From contig NC_045149.1 in NCBI RefSeq assembly GCF_008831285.2, positions 6,005,500-6,069,499 on the forward strand: 64,000 nt of DNA, in the 5' to 3' direction. The stretch's first letter is position 1, and the number at the start of each line of letters is the position of its first letter. This DNA comes from Nymphaea colorata (lineage: Eukaryota > Streptophyta > Magnoliopsida > Nymphaeales > Nymphaeaceae). Shown here one piece after another: positions 60,824 through 64,000 of the stretch. The notes below the pieces were generated by a model. The model saw only the letters and a program-made list of their open reading frames with translations. It was not told the origin of the DNA and searched no databases. The translations under genes were made by a program, and so were the position numbers.

Positions 60824-63800
60824 TTATGCGCCGTCCTCGGCGCCAGCAGTTTCATGATAGGCCTTGACTTCAAGCGGGTAGCACTGCTTCATGCGGAATG
60901 CATACTCCCAGGTGGGGTTGTGTTCGCCTATCCACTTCACTTGGTACTTTTTCGGCTCCCCCAAATAGTTTGTCTTGTGCCGAAGAATCTCTTCCATCCG
61001 ACGGTTCGCCGCTCGCTTGGTCGGCGGGGCTCGCTGCAGGATCGAGTCTCGTTCTGGATCGCTTCGCTCGGGGTCTTCCTCATCGACATAGAAGGGCTTC
61101 AGGTTACAAACATGGAACACTGAATGCACCTTAAAGTTTGGCGGCAAGTCTAGCTTGTAGGCTAGCTTTCCGATTCTCTTCAGCACTGTGAAGGGTCCCT
61201 CATACTTGCGGATCAATGACCTGTGTCGACTACGGAAAATGCCCGTGCGATCAGGATAGAGCTTTATGAGGACTTGATCACCCACTCGGAATTCCATTGA
61301 CCTTTGATTCCGATCTGCAAACTTTTTCATCTTTTTGGCGGCCTTGTGTAAGAACGCCTTAGCAATTTCCGTCTGTTCCTGCCAATCGCGAACGAACTGG
61401 TAGGCAAAAGTGGGTCTTCCCTTTTCTTGGGCTGCAAGGGTATGCGGCATCAACGGTTGTTGTCTTGTGGCTATTTCGAATGGACTATGTCCAGAAGACT
61501 CGCTCTTCTGCAAATTGTAGCAAAATTGAGCTACATCCAACAATTTCACCCAATCTTTTTGATTCGCACTGACATAGTGTCGAAGGTATTGTTCCAACAA
61601 TCCGTTGATTCGTTCAGTTTGGCCGTCCGTTTGAGGGTGGAAACTTGTTGAGAATAATAAATCCGAACCCAACAAACGAAATACTTCGCGCCAAAATTTC
61701 CCTGTGAAGCGAGCGTCCCGATCACTGACAATGCTTTTCGGCATGCCCCAATGCTTGACAATATGCTTCACGAACAACTCGACCGTTTTTTCCGCGGGAC
61801 ATTCTTTAGAGGCTGGGATGAAGGTGGCATACTTTGAAAATCTATCCACAACCACAAGGATGGAGCTGAAGCCGTCAACTTTGGGCAAGCTGACGATGAA
61901 GTCCATGGAGAGGCATTCCCATGGACGTTCTGGAATAGGAAGAGGCTCCAGGAGGCCGGCAGGCTTCTGGTTTGTTCCCTTGTCCTGCTGACAGATCAAA
62001 CATGTTTTCACATATGCTTCAACGTCGTCGCGCATCTGTGGCCAGTAGTAGCCACGTTCGAGCAGTGCCAGTGTCCGCTCCTGGCCAGGATGGCCAGCCC
62101 ACAACGAGTCATGACACTCCTTCAGCAACTCTCGTCGGAGATTGCCCCATCTAGGCACGAACACTCGTCCGCCCTTTGCCATCAAAAGTCCATCTTGTAG
62201 CCAGAATCGTCGCGTCTTTCCCACCTCCGTTGTTTCGACCAAGTGCTTGGCCACTGGGTCTTGCTTCATGCCTTCTCGAATTCGCTCGAGAAGAGCACCC
62301 TCGAGTTGCGCTTCGAAAGATGCCGTCCGGGTAGCTGCCAACTCCGCCTTCCGACTCAGTGCATCGACTACAACGTTTGTCTTCCCTGCCTTGTATTCCA
62401 AGGCAAAATCGAATTCTGCAAGGAATTCCTGCCATCGAGCTTGCTTCAGACTCAACTTCTTTTGAGTCTGGAAGTAGCTTGTAGCTACATTATCAGTCTT
62501 TACCACGAATTGGGACCCGAATAAGTAATGCCTCTATGTGCGAAGACAATGAATAATGGCCGTCATTTCCCTTTCATGCACGGAGTACCATCGCTCTGCG
62601 TCTTTCAGCTTCCAACTCTCGTAGGCAACTGGATGACCTTCCTGCATCAAAACTCCACCAATGGTAAAATCTGATGCATCCGTGTGGACTTCAAATTTCC
62701 TTGTGTGGTCGGGCAACCTGAGCACAGGTTCCTGCATCAGGGCCCTCTTCAACTTGTCGAAGGCATATTCTTCGAGCTCTTCCCAAGCCCAAGTTTGGTT
62801 TTTCTTTAACAAATCAATGAGAGGCGCAGTTATCAAAGATTACCCCTCAATGAATCGTCGATAGTAATTCGCCAAACCGAGAAAAGAACGTAGTTCCAGT
62901 ACATTGGTTGGCAGTTTCCAGTCTCGAATTGCCCTCACCTTTTCTGTGTCCATTCGCAGCTGACCTTTTCCCACAATGTGACCGAGAAAACTGATTTCTG
63001 ATTGGCCGAATAGGCACTTCTCGCGCTTCACATAGAGTTCGTTTTCCTCCAATACCTTGAACACTGTTCGCAAGTGTTCCACATGGTCCCTCATGGAGCT
63101 GCTGTACACTACAATGTCATCAAGATAGACTACCACGAACTTATCTAAGTACGGATAGAATATCTTATTCATTAGAGTCGAAAAAGTGGCTGGGGCATTC
63201 GTCAACCCGAACGGCATTACCAAGAATTCAAAGGCACCGTAACGAGTGACACAAGTGGTCTTTGGCTCGTCGCCATCAACAATCCGAACTTGCCAATATC
63301 CTGATCTGAGGTCTAACTTGGAAAACACTTGAGCTTTGCCTAGTTGATCAAACAGATCTGCAATCAAAGGTAAGGGATACTTGTTCTTCACCGTTACCTT
63401 GTTCAACGCTCGATAATCCATACATAGCCTTTTGGAACCATCATGCTTCGCTTGGAATAACACTGGTGCACCAAAAAGAGCTTTGGAGGGTCTGATTATA
63501 CCTCCAGCTAGCATCTCGTCCAACTGTCGTCGAAGTTCTCTTAATTCTGTAGGGGCCATTCGATATGGTGCCATTGCCGGGGGTTTGACACCAGGAAGGA
63601 GTTCGATGGCATGATCCACCTCACGTCGAGGTGGCAGCCGTCTAGGGAGCTCTGCGGGCATTGTTCCTGCGAATTCCGCTAAGACAGGTGCAAGCGCCTC
63701 TGGGACCAAACCAGGGGAGTCATTAGTCACTTCCCTGATTGCCACCAAGTACGTTTTTTCGCCGTGCTTGAGGCCTTTCTTCAACTGAAGGGCAGATATC

Positions 63801-64000
63801 ATTGCGGCTTTGTCCTTATCCCTCTTTATCGATGTTACTGGAACCATACAAGGGGACTTCTCATCCATGATACTGATACTGCGTAGGTGCGGCATTGGGA
63901 CAATTTTCGCAGTACTGAGGAGCTCCATGCCTAGGATCATCCGAAAATCATCCATCGGGACCACCGAGAAGTTGGCCCTTCCTGACCAACTCTCAATCTT
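60824..64000 (-). pseudogene. Gypsy pol polyprotein with two nonsense codons (5' end outside the window)
   Basis: A single frame runs from the edge to TAA at 60824. The first residues ([14 protein letters not shown]) are the end of the protease. RT follows: [50 protein letters not shown] and YLDDIVVY (about 63112-63133). A TAA at 62840-62842 interrupts FIEG.SLITAPL, where Tyr is usual. RNase H follows (HTDASDFTIGGVL), and a TAG at 62534-62536 falls where Trp is usual in HCLRT.RHYL. Integrase follows: zinc-binding H..H then CLICQ, the DFI/SDRD/E core and QTDGQTERIN. The C-terminus (about 61020-60890) is a chromodomain (YQVKWIGEHNPTWEYA). Apart from the two stops the frame is unbroken, so decay is recent. 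Both changes could each be a single base change. Confidence 0.92.

Larger units (their letters stand above)
60391..64000 (-). mobile_element. Ty3/gypsy chromodomain retrotransposon, 3' part, running off the right edge
   Basis: A minus-strand element. 3' LTR 60391-60807, purine tract 60808-60821, and pol (protease end, RT, RNase H, integrase, chromodomain) from 64000 down to 60824. The domain order with RT before integrase is Ty3/gypsy, and the C-terminal chromodomain places it among the chromoviruses. The 5' LTR, gag and most of the protease lie beyond the window, so no age or target duplication can be read. Confidence 0.94.

Overview
The window is plant nuclear DNA. It has GT-AG introns, plant-type gene families, Ty1/copia and Ty3/gypsy LTR retrotransposons primed by initiator tRNA-Met, MITEs, hAT-like elements and many TA, GA and CA microsatellites in an AT-rich background. 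It looks like an angiosperm, but I cannot place the species. Only two host genes can be supported.

Gene 1 (3144-31916, +) is a chloroplast-targeted PHT4-type anion transporter, closest to PHT4;4 (ANTR2, the Arabidopsis envelope ascorbate/anion transporter) as far as I can judge from memory. Eleven exons splice with consistent GT-AG sites and phases into one open 617-codon frame, spread over 28.8 kb because the introns are full of transposons. Intron 1 holds a decayed copia element (6189-11567, TSD GTTCT) nested in an older LTR retroelement, plus two MITEs. Intron 3 holds a young, nearly intact copia element on the opposite strand (14908-20157, TSD ATCTC). Intron 7 holds an ancient copia pol relic, and intron 10 a 751-bp hAT-like element with an 8-bp TSD. 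A 43-bp duplication carrying two TATA boxes lies just upstream.

Gene 2 (34111-35670, -) is an intronless CYP86A fatty-acid omega-hydroxylase (519 aa, all P450 signatures present). It converges on gene 1 across a 2.2-kb gap. Its upstream region carries a motif repeated three times.

From about 36.5 kb to the right edge there is no host gene. This 27-kb stretch is transposon debris and local duplications: a Tourist-like MITE (TAA TSD), further copies of a microsatellite-associated MITE family, a tRNA-derived SINE with a perfect 17-bp TSD, a decayed tandem array with a unit of about 0.5-0.6 kb, an old gypsy RT relic, and at the right edge most of a chromodomain gypsy element on the minus strand (LTR 60391-60807, pol with two nonsense codons, running off the window). 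The left edge holds the LTR of another minus-strand retroelement.

I found no CRISPR array, tRNA, rRNA or prokaryote-like operon. Nor did I find a new enzymatic or defence system. The notable signals are structural: the heavily invaded but apparently intact transporter gene, the MITE family that sits in microsatellites, the duplicated core promoter, and the decayed tandem array.
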